Part shown: positions 10,441 to 23,200 of the stretch, in pieces
How positions within the stretch are numbered: position 1 is the stretch's first letter
Layout of the letters: each line of letters begins with the position of its first letter
Source: Pectinophora gossypiella
Lineage: Eukaryota; Arthropoda; Insecta; Lepidoptera; Gelechiidae
Direction: 5' to 3'
NCBI RefSeq assembly: GCF_024362695.1
Contig: NC_065426.1
Coordinates: forward strand, 7,966,236 to 8,030,235
DNA length: 64,000 nt
The notes under the pieces: generated by a model
What the model was told of the DNA's origin: nothing
Databases searched by the model: none
The model's input: the letters and a program-made list of their open reading frames with translations, nothing else
Made by a program: the position numbers and the translations under genes

Positions 10441-10600
10441 CCTCATTTGAGTCTTAACAGCTGTCAAAAAGTATATGTTCATAGGATACGTCGTTAATTC
10501 CGATTATGGCCACGTCCCTAAAGATGCTAGGTCTGAAGGGCTGTATTCAACTTAAACAATGTATTGAACCGCCGCTTTACCGAACTTCTGTTCTTTTCAG

Positions 10601-10750
10601 AAACAAGCTATGCTAGTGAGACAATTGGAAGAGGAACTTAGACTGCGCATGCGTCAACCTGCTCCGGAACTACAACAACAGCTAGAGGCCTTGTTCGCTG
10701 AGAATGAACACCTGCAGAGGGAGATAGCTATATTAAGAGACACCATAAAG
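10601..10750 (+). CDS. brp: brp exon 1 of window
   Basis: A TTCTTTTCAG acceptor precedes the exon and GTAAGC follows it. Its 50 codons in phase 0 start KQAMLVRQLEEEL and end REIAILRDTIK, the first coiled coil of the ELKS homology region. In fly Brp this segment follows the sequence ending LLSTENQ; I did not find an exon encoding that upstream in the window. Confidence 0.95.
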
Positions 10751-13700
10751 GTAAGCAAGACAGACGTCGTTTTATACTTCGATTAGTTAGTATCTCAAGG
10801 CATTGTTTTAGGTACCATTTTTCATAATGAGTGTTTAAATAATTAATTTATTATTATTATTAATAAATTAATTTAGTATCTAGTAGGTATTATTAAAGTA
10901 TTGATAAAAATAATTTCTACAACAGGAACTAGAGTTGAGGATCGAAACGCAGAAGCAAACGTTACAAGCAAGAGATGAGAGCATCAAAAAATTACTTGAA
11001 ATGCTTCAAAACAAGGGCATGGGTACGTTGAAATGTAAAATTTATTCTATAAATTGTCAGAGGTGAGTAAAGATCAGTAAAAGAAGAAGTAAACTTGAAA
11101 TAACTTTCAGGTAAAGAAGAAGAAAGACAAATGTTCCAACAAATGCAAGCCATGGCACAGAAACAGGTAATTATCGAAGTGATAATTGTTGCATGACTTA
11201 GATATTTATTTTCTTACGCAAAGTTTCCTATTGTGATAATAAATTACAAAGTTCTGTCACAGTTGGAAACTTTGTCTACAACGTGAATGTTTCCTGCACA
11301 TTGTAGTGTAGCGCTGCACGTCTCTTTGATTCCTCATATTTCTATAATACTAGTATTATAAACCACATGGGCGTTTTATTTTGTGATACCTTTATCAAGA
11401 TCACTGTTTTTGTTAGAGTTGCTCTTGATAGTTTCATTTCATTCATTTGTTGACTCTAAGCCGAATGTGACTGTCGCGACGCCTCTTGTATGTGTATGTT
11501 CGACTTATCCGTTGGCTTCATAAAACTCTATGTCAACTCCAGCTTTTTGTCCACCGTCTCAAGGCCTGTCTATGACACTGTCAGCTTGCTCCCAAGCACC
11601 ACTTTCGACTCTTCCCTCCACCACACACGTCGACGATAAATAAACAAATAAAATATTTAAATTCGGCCTAAACACCAAAATTTTTACAAAACGCGACACA
11701 AACTCTCGACGACGATATCACAACATCGACCGTCTCGTAAATCATTGGAACAATTTGAGAGTTAAAATTTTGACTCGCCCGTTACCGGGGCTGCGTGGTC
11801 GCAACGAGTGAGCTTCTCTCGTCCCGCCGGGGCAGCTCGCAGGCGGCAGTTGCGGGCACGCAGCCCGGCGGGCTCGAGACGCCGGTCGCGGGTAGTATAG
11901 GGCTGTGTTCGCCGCCGTCATGCGGTGCGGGGCGGCGGCGGCGGCTGACGCACTGGCGTGCTGCAGGAGTTGAAGGCGACGGCGGACACGCTGCGGGCGC
12001 TACAGGCGCAGCTGGAGCGCGCGCTGGCCGCGGCCGGCCTGCCCGGCGGCAGCGCAGGCGCCACGCTCACCGCCGTGCTCGAGACCAAGGAGGCGCGCAT
12101 CGCCACGCTGGAGCGGCAGGTCGCGCTGCTCGAAGGCGAGTTGGCCGCGCTCGTGTCGCCGCCGCCGCCCTCGCTCGCGCCTTCCCACACCTCGCTTTTC
12201 GATAAAGTCGAACCCCCCTTCAAGAGACAAGTAAGTTTTCTGCTGAACGACGTCCGCGTGATGAAGGACGGGCGCACGAGCGCGCCTCCCGCCGCGCTGC
12301 GCCCGCGCCGGCCCGCGCTGCGCCTGGCGCCCGCCGCCGCGCCTACGCAGCGCTACTACAGTGCCACCACTCTATAGCTCTGCACTCCAACCGACGACTA
12401 CCGTGTCAATTTATCGCTTTAAGTCCGAACTTAGCCGATCGTCGACTGTGTTGACTCGTATTTTTATGTGAAAATTGTTCATTGTTAAAAAGCTATATTT
12501 ATTAAAATATAAGAGAAAGTTTATATTCTTGAAATTAACTGTCATGAGAAATTATTTTTGTTAAATAGGGCCTTAGGATGCGGATAGGTATTTTAGATTT
12601 AAATTGTATGGTTAGTAAAGTTGAGAGATCGACTACCTACGTTGACACCAAATCGACGATATAGCGTTAGACTGTTAATAAAAGACTGTTGAGGTCGAAT
12701 GCATCGAATGAATTCTTCGAGTAAATTAACTTTGAGTTTGTATCATTTGATCATGTTGTGCTTTCGGTGTTCATCGTTGAGTGGCTTGTCCCGCGTCACC
12801 CATCCAGGTCACGAACTCTCCATGTAGAATCATCACTACGGTAGATAAATGTATCACAAGTAGGCGCCCGTGCAACATCAGTTCAGTTCCTGTTTGTTTG
12901 ACTCTTGCAGCTGGAAAACCTTCTACCTGCGACGCGTCACTTACAACACTTTTATTAATTATTACTCTAGAAAGTTTTCCAGCGACTAACCATTTTTCTA
13001 TTTTAAATGGTTTCGATACGTCTTTCAAACATTTTATACGGTCATTGAAGATTTTATTGGAGTTGCATGTAGTGGTTATTTACGAAATGTCTTCCATTGC
13101 ACTGTTGTCTTCGTGTGTTTAGGAGTGCTGGAAACATTTCTCAAACATAAACGATATAAGCTTGAGTCGCTTTCATTCCCTAACGAACTAACATTAGTAA
13201 TTTGACGATCATTTCTTACTCAGTATAAAGTAGATGTGTATTAACATCATATAATTTTCCGCCATCACTTTTTGCCTAACGTAGATAGTAAAATTTTCTC
13301 AATCTAAGAATATCTTTGATCCTCTGTCAAGAATACTGTGCCGGTATTCTTTTCATGTGGACGGGGTTGAATGATGTCTTCCTTGAAGTAATGGACTAAT
13401 GTTTTTGGATTTTTAATTCTATACCGAATTTCGACGAATAATCAGCTGGATGAGTTCCGGTTGGAGATACAGCGTCGCGACCAGGAGATCCTGGCAATGG
13501 CTGCTAAGATGAAGGCGCTGGAGGAACAGCACCAGGATTACCAGCGACACATTGCCGTGCTGAAGGAGTCGCTCTGCGCCAAAGAGGAACACTACAGCAT
13601 GCTGCAGACCGATGTAAGTTTATAATACAATACAATGCGAAGCAATGCAATGCAATGCGATGCAATGCTATGCAATGCAATGCGATGCAATGCAATTCAA

Positions 13701-16700
13701 TGTAATACAATAAAAAGCAATGCATTATGATGCAATGCAATACCAAAACATTTAATTGCAAAAAACATACAACACAGCATTATAATAAAGTTGAAGGTTT
13801 AAAGAGCAGCATTATTGTAAAGGTACCATTTTCTCTAGAGTGGCTTTGGCTGTATACCTCTGGTTTTAATATAGGTAAATTATGATAGTTAATATTAAAA
13901 GTAATTAATTAAATTAAGCCATTATGTTAGGACAGTTAAATGTTGGGTATTTTGACCTTTAAGATAAATATATACACACGTTTGCAAAACTAAGTACCTA
14001 CGTAGGCAGGTGAGCCGGTTGTGGCCACCGACCCCTTTGTGGCCATTTAGAACTTCAAATCGTTATAACTAAGGCAAAGACAAATATATTACTCTATGAT
14101 TTACGGGAATAAAAATATCTAATATTGGCAATACTGATAGCGTTGACCGCTTTGATGTGTCAAACTTCACTTCAATCCAACAAGTCATTATTTTTTCACG
14201 ATCGTCAATTGTTTTAAGTCTTAGCAAAAAAGCTAAGGCGAGCGGGTGAGTAATCAATCATTATTTTTTTAATCCTTCATATTTTTTTAATGTTTATGTT
14301 AATCCTTCATAAATAATACACTGTCTAAGTGGTACTAATGATATTTTATCGCTATTTGTTTATTAAGTGAGGTATGAGAGGTGGCCACTAGTGGAACGGA
14401 AATTAATGAATTTTCCCATCTTTGGCCACATGACTGGCCAAAAGTGGTGCTCGTAGAACCCCACTTTTGGCCATTTAGTTTTTATCGTGATTTTTCAACT
14501 TAATTACTTAGCTGTTTTGATATAAGTTATCTATTCATTTCCAGAGTTACGATTATAATGTCTCCATCGAAGCCAAATACTAAAAAAATCGGTGTCGTGA
14601 AAAGAAAATTGTTCCAGTACTCACCGCATAAAATAACATTAGCTTTGAACGCAATAAAGAATGGGATGCCCGTTGCCACAGCTAGTAGAGATTTTAACGT
14701 ACCTCGAACGACTTTGCGTTTAAAGTTACTGAGATGGAAAAGTTTTTGCCCAACATTTATTTATAAAATCTTAAAATATAAGTACTTAAATTAAAGACTG
14801 CATACCTACCTGCAAGTATTATATAATATTTTTTTGTGATTTAGAACTATATTGATATTAATTTAAGCATAAACTTAAATTTAATAAGCAAATACAAATA
14901 AAAGTGTTATCACAAGTGTACCTAATTAATAAGAAGTAGGCTATAATTGTTTACTTTATTGCAAAGATAGGTTGCCAATATTGTTATTTAATTTTAAACA
15001 ACGAATGTGCATCATACCTAGAGATAATTATAAGAATACCTTTCAAGACTGGTCATTATAATATTATAGATATCTACCTCGTATAGGTTAATGTTGATAT
15101 CCTCAATTGTAATTTTAATTCAAGCTGAAATATTATATTTCATATTTGTCTTCAATATTATGTTAGCTATTTTTCTCTAAATAAAGACTGTTGGTCGTAA
15201 AATATGCGATTTTCGAATAAACTTTTTATTACTTTGAATTACCTGCTTTTTATTTTTGATGAATTTTGATGGCCAGAACTGACACATGACTGGGCCAGAA
15301 ATGGGGTAAATCTGGCCAAAAATGGCACAAATTCCCATTTTTTTTTCTTTTCAACAGGATTATTTTTCCATTGAATCATTATGAAAAAAAATGTATCCTT
15401 AGGCTAGATTTATATATATTTAATCACTTTTTACAAGAAATATGTCCGTGATAACAAAAACTGCAAAATGATATAGCCTCAAAGTCTACAAAAGTCTTAA
15501 AATGGCCAAAACCGGGTCACCTGCCCTACTTACCACAATTTTAAAAATATATTTTTTCTAAAGTATAGATCTTAGATATGTAAATGGAAAACGTTTCATA
15601 ACTATTAAAGAGGGTTTTTTGTTTTTATAAAATTCACCCGTGATTAGGGAAACTCACAATGAGAAAATTAACAATTGGTTAGTTTCTTAGATCAAAGATA
15701 AATTATGAAATTATAAATAAAGACAGATCTAAAGGTGACAAGGAACGTTTTCTTTTTTCTATTTAACTTATGTATGAATTTTAATAAAGAAAATGTAATA
15801 AAAAAGCCGACATCACAGGTTTCTGTTTCATACAAATTCCATAGTAATTTTCTGTTTTGACGTTTAGTAAAAAGTAACTGATTTGAGTAGTTGGAATTTA
15901 GCTTTAAATTTCTCACTTTTAAAAAATACACTTTTTATAACGAAAGTTTATCTTGTTGATTTTAAAAGTCTTGTTGATTTTTAAACTTGTTTTAGGGGTC
16001 AAAATACATAATATTTATCGTCCTAAAGTCGATTGTCCTAACATAATATTGTAGAAAAACTCGTGAGTATGTCAGCGGCAGATAACGTGAATTAAATAAA
16101 GGCGTGTTCACAGGTGGAGGAGCTAAAGGCTAGGCTAGACGAGAAGAGCAGGATTGTTGAAAAGAAGACAGCGGCAGCGCTGGCAGCGGCGCATGAGTTG
16201 GCCGAGCTGCGAGACCATTCCGAGATCAAAGACCGGAAGATCAACGTGCTACAGCGCAAGGTAACCAATACAAAGTTTAGAAAGGCCACATTGAAGCGAT
16301 TCACCTAAATAAACTGAGCTATTCCACATTTTCTCAACAAATGTCAAACGTTTCATTAATTTGTATTTTGTTCAATTGTTGACAAAATGATAAATATCGC
16401 GCTTACTTTTATAATATGCGCAGATGTCAAATTACAATATTGCTTTTTTAAAGAATAAAGAATGGAATAGAAACTGTTTATTATAAGAGGACGCCACACA
16501 CAAAAACAAAAGAATTACAAAAAGCATAGAGGATGTTCATTAGAATGATCATAAGGTGGTGGTTTTTAGATGAATAGATTCAATGTCTGGTCTTTTAGAG
16601 CTCCTGTACCAACTCAAAAAGAGATAGTTTCGAGAAAGTGTTTCAAATTTTACGATTTATAAGGACAAATTTTAAATTAAAAAAAAATTTGACTCGGATG

Positions 16701-17253
16701 GGACTTCAACCCGTAGCTCTTGTCAAGCCGGGACGAGCGTGTTAACCATTACCTGCGGGTTCAAGTCCCGTCCGAGTCAGAATTTTTGACGATTTAAATT
16801 TTCTCTTTATGAGATTCCTTAAGCACGGTGAAGTGCTATAAATAAAAAATCATTAACAATTTATAGTCCGGTATAGAGAAGATTATAGAGTTCCGACCAA
16901 GTATTTAATGCCTTCTGAGGCCTACATAGTCACGTCAAAAAAAACATACTTACTAAAAGAAAAATAACTTTTTGTTTTATTTTCTATTTTTTATACTATT
17001 ATTATTTCTTCAATCGGTTGGGTTGTCGGGTTAATGACCTCCACCAACCCTGATGCCATAGTTATTATTGAATCGCCAGAGGCCCCTGACATGGCTTACG
17101 TAACACACTTAAGTAAATAGTATAGTCTCAATCAAGGACTATCACACAAGTGTCTGACAATCGCTAACCTCGGTCGGTCATATACACACGCACACCCATA
17201 CACACACACACACACACACACACACCCATACACACACACACACACACAAACAA

Positions 17254-17294
<41 letters not shown>

Positions 17295-20200
17295 TACATA
17301 CACACACACACACACGCAAACCCACGCATACACACGTTCACCGCTTGTTTATTTTTTTTTATTGGCAAGGAGGTAAAAGTGTAATGTATTCATTATGCCT
17401 CTAGAATCCATGGGCGGTGGTTGCTACGTTAAACTATTGATTATTCATCAATCATGACGCTGGGCAACACAAAACAAATAGTTCAGTCAACAAACGACGA
17501 AAAAGGGGGTGGAGAGCGCGTGAGAGGGGACCGAAGCAATTCGTTCAGAAAATATGTTCTTGGTGTTTAGGAAGTAAACACACTAAAAGTCCCAGAGAAG
17601 GGGGGGGGGGGGAATATTTTTGGGATTGTGGCAAATAACTACCCGAGAAAAATGTTTTAACTAGCCTATGATAGTACCTATACACTAACCTAGTAAATGT
17701 GTAAATTGTCTGTTATTTTCTCTAAAATAGTGGGGGAGATAGGGAGGGTGACACCCGGCTTGGACGTCGGGTGTCACCCCAAGGACGAAAATTACCTTTG
17801 AAATTAATGAACATCAAATAATTATGAAGTATATGCCAAATATTCGAGATTAGATACTTATTTCTGAATTCAAATTTTGAAAAAAGATAAATTGAATTAT
17901 AGGCTACTTTCCAACTAATCAAATCAATTACTCTTAATTAAAGCACATAATAACGGGTTCTTACCGCGTTTAAATGGGGATATGAGACTCAATTACTCTT
18001 TACTAAACGTCAAAACACGAATTCACTATTAAATGTGTATGAAAAATCATACTGTGATGTCATAGGAAAACATGATAAAATGATGGAATTATTACGGGTT
18101 TTTGATTAAAATACATAAATAAGTTAAATAGAAAAAAGAACATATTCTTTGCTAGGTTTAGACCTGACTTTATTTAGTAAAAATCAGAATTTTATAATTT
18201 ATCTTTGCCCTAGGATTTTACCCAATTGCTGAATATGGAAAATTGCCTAGACAATGATTGAAGAAGGCAAAGAGTATAGCACTGTATTTTTTTTATTCAT
18301 TGACAAAAAACTAGTACTATACCTTGGTACCAATAATTTAGTACAAACATTAGCTTATTGATCCTCTTAATGGTTTAGTCTTGAAAACCATTACAATGTG
18401 AAAGTTTTTTTACGGGTGTCACCCCCGAACGGTGACGCGGGTGGCACCCGGTACGGGGTGTCCCCTGTACCTCCACCTCCACCCAGCTATAATACGTCAC
18501 TACGCTATAAGTATCGGGTACCATAGTAACTCACTTTTTAAATGAACGTATGCATTAAATGGGTCGATTGCTTACTTAATTAACATTCTAGAGGTATAGT
18601 TAGCAGTGAATACATACATACATACATATGTTGTGGCCAGATCTTAGAATTGATCATTCCATGATGTGTTTGACCATTTCATGAAATGGTCATATTTCAT
18701 GAAGTAGCCAACCTAAAAACATCATAGAAGGAAAGAGAGGAAGGGGAAGACCAAGAAGAGCTTACATGGAACAGATTAAAGAAAAGGTTAACGTCGTGTC
18801 TTATAGGGAAGTCAAGGAATTGGCCTTTGATAGACTGGAATGGAAAATGCTACACCGACAAGAGCGTGGCTCTTAAATTGATGATGATGAGCCAACCTAA
18901 GTTGACCATATCGTTGAAACGTTGACGTTTAATGATATTTCAATCAACGTTTTTCCATGATAATTAATGTGGTGTAATAAAAATGCGAGTAGTTGACTAA
19001 TTTCTTTGGTTACACTTTGAAACCATGTCACATTAGTTTGCGAAGTTCCAAATGCCACTTGATATCTACTTGATACTTGATATTGAATTTTCGTCACAAA
19101 AGTATAGAACCGAAAACAATTAAGTACTTAAAAAAAATACAAAATTTTCATGACTTTTCCAACAGGTAATTTCACTTGATATCGGCTCAAAATCATGGAT
19201 CATCCCCCTTAGTATTCGTTACTCACTAACACCCTGTATACTATACACCCCTACCTACCCCTTCGGGGGTACAGCCATGATGTTATGTTTAAGTTTAATT
19301 AAACATATATTTTTAAAGTAAAAGGTTTCTAATTAGCAACTCTATGTTAATATGTGTTTCTAATTAGCGGTTTGTTATAAAGTATAATTATGTGTAAGTA
19401 CTTTGTGAAGTTTCCCCACTGGTCCGTAGTGGTACAGCTTAGTAAATTGAGCTACATACATTCTCTAATTGAGGGTTGATAAGCAGGACGAGGCGTCCTA
19501 AAATATAGTCTCGACTAGTTTGTGAAATGGTACGGCAAGCGTATTAGATATTTTTTTTACGTGACTTATTGTATATTTGCCGGAAATGGAGTTTATGCTA
19601 TTGTTTAATTGGAGGTCAAAAAGCAGGACATGGCGTCCTAAAACATAGTCTCGACTAGTTTGTGAAGCGGTACGACAAGCGCTTTAGATTATTATTTTTT
19701 TACGTGACTTATTGTAGATTTGCCGCAAATGGATTTTATGCCATTCTTTAATTGAGGGTCAAAAAGCAGGACGTGGCGTCCTAAAACATAGTCTGAACTA
19801 GTTTGAAAGGCGGATATCTTTTTTTGCAATTTTTTTGACGTGACTTATTGTATATTTGCCGCAAATGGCATTAATTACTTGGCCGGAAGCGTTATATCGA
19901 GTAGCGGAGGTTTAAATTGAAACGGCGAATTTCTGTGCGTGTATAAATATACGTACGATAAAATCAATATATATAAGATCATAACTTAAACTAAGTAGTG
20001 TCAGGGGTTCGAATCCTTTTTTTTTAACGTTGGGAAATGCGTTACGCATACCACGCCGCCCGGGGGGACGACGTGGTTATGTGGGACTCCCCGGGTGTTG
20101 CCACCCGGTATACCCACTAAAACCCAACGGTGTTCCTGCCTGCACCATTTGATGGGACACGGGGGCGCGCGAGCATTCGTCCGCGAAAGGGGTTCGAATC

Positions 20201-23200
20201 CCTGGTCAAGCTGAAACTACTGAATCTGACTTTATGACTTTAAATTCATGTTTAGATCATAGATATAATAAGTAATTATATCACGTAGTGTCCAGGATTT
20301 GTGCCTGGTTAATGGAAATAGGCTCGCTCCCTATTCAAATCAAATCAAATCAATACAGGAGAAGTGGACTTCTTCCTACCTCCAAACATGAGTTTAAGCT
20401 CAAAATAAGTCTCTTCTTCTTCTATCGTGTGGGTTGTGAGGTGGATTACCAACCTCATCAACACTGGTGTCAGGGTTACTAATAAGCCGCTAAGGCCCCT
20501 GACATGACTCATGTAACGACTACGTACTTACACCAGTAAGTAGTAACCGGGACCAACGGCTTAACGTGCCTTCCGAAGCACAAGTCGTCATACTTTCGGA
20601 CAATCAGGTGATCAGCCTGTTCTAACCAAACTAGGGAACACAAAGTGATTTTTGTGATATGTCCCCACCGGGATTCGAACCCGGGACCTCCGGATCGTGA
20701 GCCCAACGCTCAACCACTGGACCACGGAGGCCGTTAATAAGTGGAATTAAGTGGTTTACCTCGAGCCTGAGTCGAGATACGAACTCGTGACCGGGTCATG
20801 AAAAGGTCTATTGAAAATTGTATACAGACTAATCTGATCCGGAACGCTTTCTGTACCGCCAGTGTGTGACATGAACTTTAATTTGCGGTCACACAACTCC
20901 GACAACAAAACACATACAGAGCCATTGGGAATCCAATCTGTTAACTTTGGAATGCAAGTTAAATTGGAATTGAGAGAAAACAGAGGAGACGATTTACCCC
21001 AAACCACAGCACGGACACTACATACAAAAATGACAGTCTTACACAGACACTACACAGATGTAGTGTGTGCCTCCAGTTTTCAGTCCAGAATATGATCAAT
21101 TGACAAGTAAAAAAATGTGGCGAAGGTTGTTCTATGTTGGGATATTAGACTAAGTGGAGAGCAAAGTTGAAGTATTGGCTATAAACAAGAGTAATTAAGA
21201 GTATACAAACAAACAAACTATTTGCTTAAAGTTATATGGCGTGCGTTTCGCGCTCAATTGGTCGTTCAAACCTCTTTCTTCTATCCCATGTACATAACAT
21301 ATTGAGGTACATACATAAACATACACCCATAATCCCTAAAATACAATGTCCAGACACGACTGACAGTCACTAGTTTTAGAATAAAAAAATATTGTGCCTA
21401 CCTAGAAAATAATACAAATATAGCACACTGTGCAACGATCCTTAATTACCTATGTTAAGTTAAAAAGCTAATTCCTTCTGAAAAAACCTAATAAATTAAG
21501 TATTATGTTTTATTTTTGTGTATTATACATACTTTATTAAGCCCCTTGTGTTTGTGCTAGCTTGGTTTTTATTTATATTCATTTTGTTTAGTTCGTAGTG
21601 ACGTCTTGTACGTGCTAGTTTTCCAAGGTATGTTTTATTTTATTTATTTACTTATTATTTATTTAATTTTTTGATTTTATTTTTTTAATTTAAAAATAGA
21701 ATATTCCATTTTTAAGCCCTATACTTTCTTACAGATTGAAAATCTCGAAGACCTGCTGAAAGAGAAGGACAACCAAGTAGACATGGCTCGAGCGAGATTA
21801 AACGCGATGCAAGCCCACCATTGCTCCTCTGAAGGTGCTCTCTCCTCACTCGAAGAAGTTATAGGAGACAAGGAGAAACAAATACAACAACTGAGAGAGC
21901 AGAGAGACAGAGCTGAACACGAGAAAAATGAAGAGAGAGAACTTCACGAGAGAGAGATAGCCGACTATAAGATGAAGATCCATGCTCTTGAGAGCGAAGT
22001 TGAAAAATTGGGTGCCAGGCTTGAAAGGGCTCAAGCGGAAAAAGACAGACTTGAAGCCAAGCTTGAAAGCTCGCAATCTGAACTTGGAAAGTCGAAAGCT
22101 GAACTCGATAAAGCTGCTAGTGAAGTTGGGCGGTCTGGTGCCGACTGGGAAGCGGCGAAACAACGCTTAGCACGACTCGAGTTGGAGAATGAGAGGCTTA
22201 AACACGAGCTCGAGAGATCTCAAACAACATTTGGTAGGAGCACGTTGACAACGTCGCAAGAGCTAGACAGAGTCCAAGAAAAGGCGGATAAGTCTGCAGC
22301 AGAATTGAGAAGGACCCTCGCAGAACTGAGGGTGACACAAGCAGATGCGGAGAGAGCCAGGTCGGAAGCAAGTGGACTTCAGGATAAGCTGGAAAAGTCT
22401 CAGGGAGAGGTGTATCGTCTTAAAGCCAAGCTTGAAAATGCACAAACTGAACAGGATAGCCTGAAGGAAGAATACGACAGGTAAACACAGTTCGATTTTA
22501 TAATACGTGGTCAGTTACAAACTCCTAATCGTCATCTCAATTAGATATTAAGCTAACAATAATTCATAAAAGTAAAGTTTATTTCACCCTTTCACGGTCA
22601 GAGACCATGGGTCATTGATGGTTCATAATAGGGTAGTATGACACCTTGGAATCGGAACGTTATTAGACGTTATGTCCTTGAAAGTGTTAAAAGATAAAAT
22701 GAGTTGGAACACTTACTTACAATATCATTGTTTATAATAATCTTACTTCCGGATTATCAGGTGATTCAGCCTGCAATGTTCTAACCAAACAAAGTCACAT
22801 TTTACTCTTCTGAATACTATTGCTGATACTTATTATATCGTCCCTTGATGAAGATACATTTTCAACATTATACTTTGTTCGTTAGGATGAATTTTCTTGA
22901 CAATTTTTCTCCCTTTATTTGTTTTTTTTTTTTTTTTTTAACGGTGAGAAGATAAGGATAGGTGATACGGAGTCCACCGGGTCATCTAGTAAATAATAAT
23001 CGTTATATGATTTTACAGAATGCAGTCATCGATCAGTCGTCTGCACTCCGAGCGCGATAAAGCAGTGGCCGAGTTAGACAAGGCTAGAGAGGAGCTGGAG
23101 AGGACTCAGGCAACTCTTGGGAAGGCGCAGTTGCAGCAAGACAAGTTGCAAGCGTCCCTGGACTCCGCCCACTCGGAGATCGACAAACTGCAGGAGAAAT

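Larger units (their letters stand above)
1..10600. other. repeat-rich 5' intron or flank of brp, no coding exon recognised
   Basis: No exon with ELKS similarity and consistent splice sites was seen here. The stretch is mostly SINE, LINE-tail and foldback sequence (listed separately). Unassigned AT-rich parts include 1680-2000, 2720-2890, 3180-3350, 3500-4300, 4450-4760, 8020-8480 and 8960-9240. Since the first brp exon seen lacks a start, this is probably a long intron. Confidence 0.7.

Noticed and set aside
11795..12277. Several GC-rich open frames on both strands around exon 4
   Set aside because: High GC makes stops rare; only the frame spliced to neighbouring brp exons matches ELKS.
13504..13761. 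85-codon minus frame rich in leucine, histidine and cysteine
   Set aside because: Translation of the AATGC repeat plus antisense of exon 5.
17132..17368. 78-codon frame rich in cysteine and valine
   Set aside because: Translation of the (CA)n microsatellite.
20640..20735. True tRNA genes at SINE heads
   Set aside because: A and B boxes are present, but the acceptor stems do not close and the SINE bodies continue.
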